A DNA stretch of 64,000 nucleotides, taken from Mesorhizobium sp. Its GTDB lineage: Bacteria; Pseudomonadota; Alphaproteobacteria; Rhizobiales; Rhizobiaceae. The stretch is from positions 36,044-100,043 of the forward strand of contig NZ_JANINM010000482.1 of the NCBI RefSeq assembly GCF_024509055.1, written 5' to 3'. The notes under the pieces were generated by a model, which made no database searches, was not told the DNA's origin, and was given only the letters and a program-made list of their open reading frames with translations. Both the position numbers and the translations under genes were made by a program. Shown one piece after another: positions 63,930 through 64,000 of the stretch. The first letter of the stretch is position 1. Each line of letters opens with the position of its first letter.

Positions 63930-64000
63930 TCAAAGCGCCTTTTGCAGTTCCGGCAGGATGACGAAGAGATCGCCGACGAGGCCGTAGTCGGCGACCTGGA
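63930..64000 (-). CDS. etfA: Electron transfer flavoprotein alpha subunit (C-terminal end only)
   Basis: Only 22 codons and the stop (63932-63930) are in the window. They read QVADYGLVGDLFVILPEL then QKAL, the C-terminal end of EtfA. EtfA binds FAD and passes electrons from acyl-CoA dehydrogenases to the quinone pool. The rest lies beyond base 64000. Confidence 0.8.
   Translation of the reverse strand, partial: QVADYGLVGDLFVILPELQKAL

Overview
This 64-kb window looks like ordinary chromosome from a GC-rich alphaproteobacterium of the order Rhizobiales, most like Mesorhizobium. Evidence for this is the aerobic cobaltochelatase genes cobS and cobT, metX-metW behind a SAM-II riboswitch, a hisC-tyrC pair, an ftsE-ftsX-ydcF cluster, argH / small lipoprotein / lysA / TIGR02302-type genes in a row, a ugp operon, an ECF sigma factor with an NrsF-type partner, and several short palindromic intergenic repeats typical of rhizobia. 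No rRNA, tRNA, CRISPR, insertion sequence, phage or plasmid replication gene was found. The assignment rests on gene content read by eye, not on a database search.

Layout. 0-6.5 kb: the 3' part of a thiamine-diphosphate enzyme, BolA, a J-domain protein, cobS, cobT, and an esterase/phytase-like gene broken by one extra C in a run of eight. 6.5-21.2 kb: mixed single genes (membrane protein, spermidine-synthase-like protein, queuosine precursor transporter, rpmB, DUF3108 protein, DMT transporter, lysoplasmalogenase, cupin, glyoxalase II, methyltransferase, BacA/SbmA-like ABC transporter, glycosyltransferase, DUF1330 protein, macro domain protein), ending with metW and metX. metX has a readable promoter, SAM-II aptamer and terminator hairpin in sequence. 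21.5-29.2 kb: hisC-tyrC, a PfkB kinase with a DUF2125 protein, ChaC, an aldo/keto reductase, a LysE exporter and PlsC. 29.2-31.9 kb: a LysR regulator divergent from a three-gene redox/small-molecule operon. This cassette sits between plsC and ydcF-ftsX-ftsE.

34.6-46.3 kb: a DUF3426-like membrane protein, hpt, a single-domain response regulator, an EamA transporter, a LysR regulator, and a leftward block (VOC protein, TIGR02302 protein, threonine dehydratase, lysA, lipoprotein, argH), with a TlpA thioredoxin divergent from argH. 46.3-50 kb: an MHYT-GGDEF-EAL protein and a nuclease/phosphatase. 50.2-55.4 kb: ugpBAEC and a GpdQ-like phosphodiesterase, which together could release and import glycerol-3-phosphate. 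55.4-59.3 kb: a leftward ferric iron importer, fbpA-fbpB-fbpC. 59.4-60.7 kb: an ECF sigma / NrsF pair preceded by a candidate sigma-F type promoter. The window closes with a PAS-GGDEF protein, 3-hydroxybutyryl-CoA dehydrogenase and the C-terminal end of etfA.

No clearly new multi-gene system is visible. The best leads are the broken esterase gene, the direct-repeat operator of the LysR cassette, the orphan TARG1/DarG-like macro domain, the candidate ECF promoter, the degenerate ABC ATPase and the dispersed palindromic repeats.
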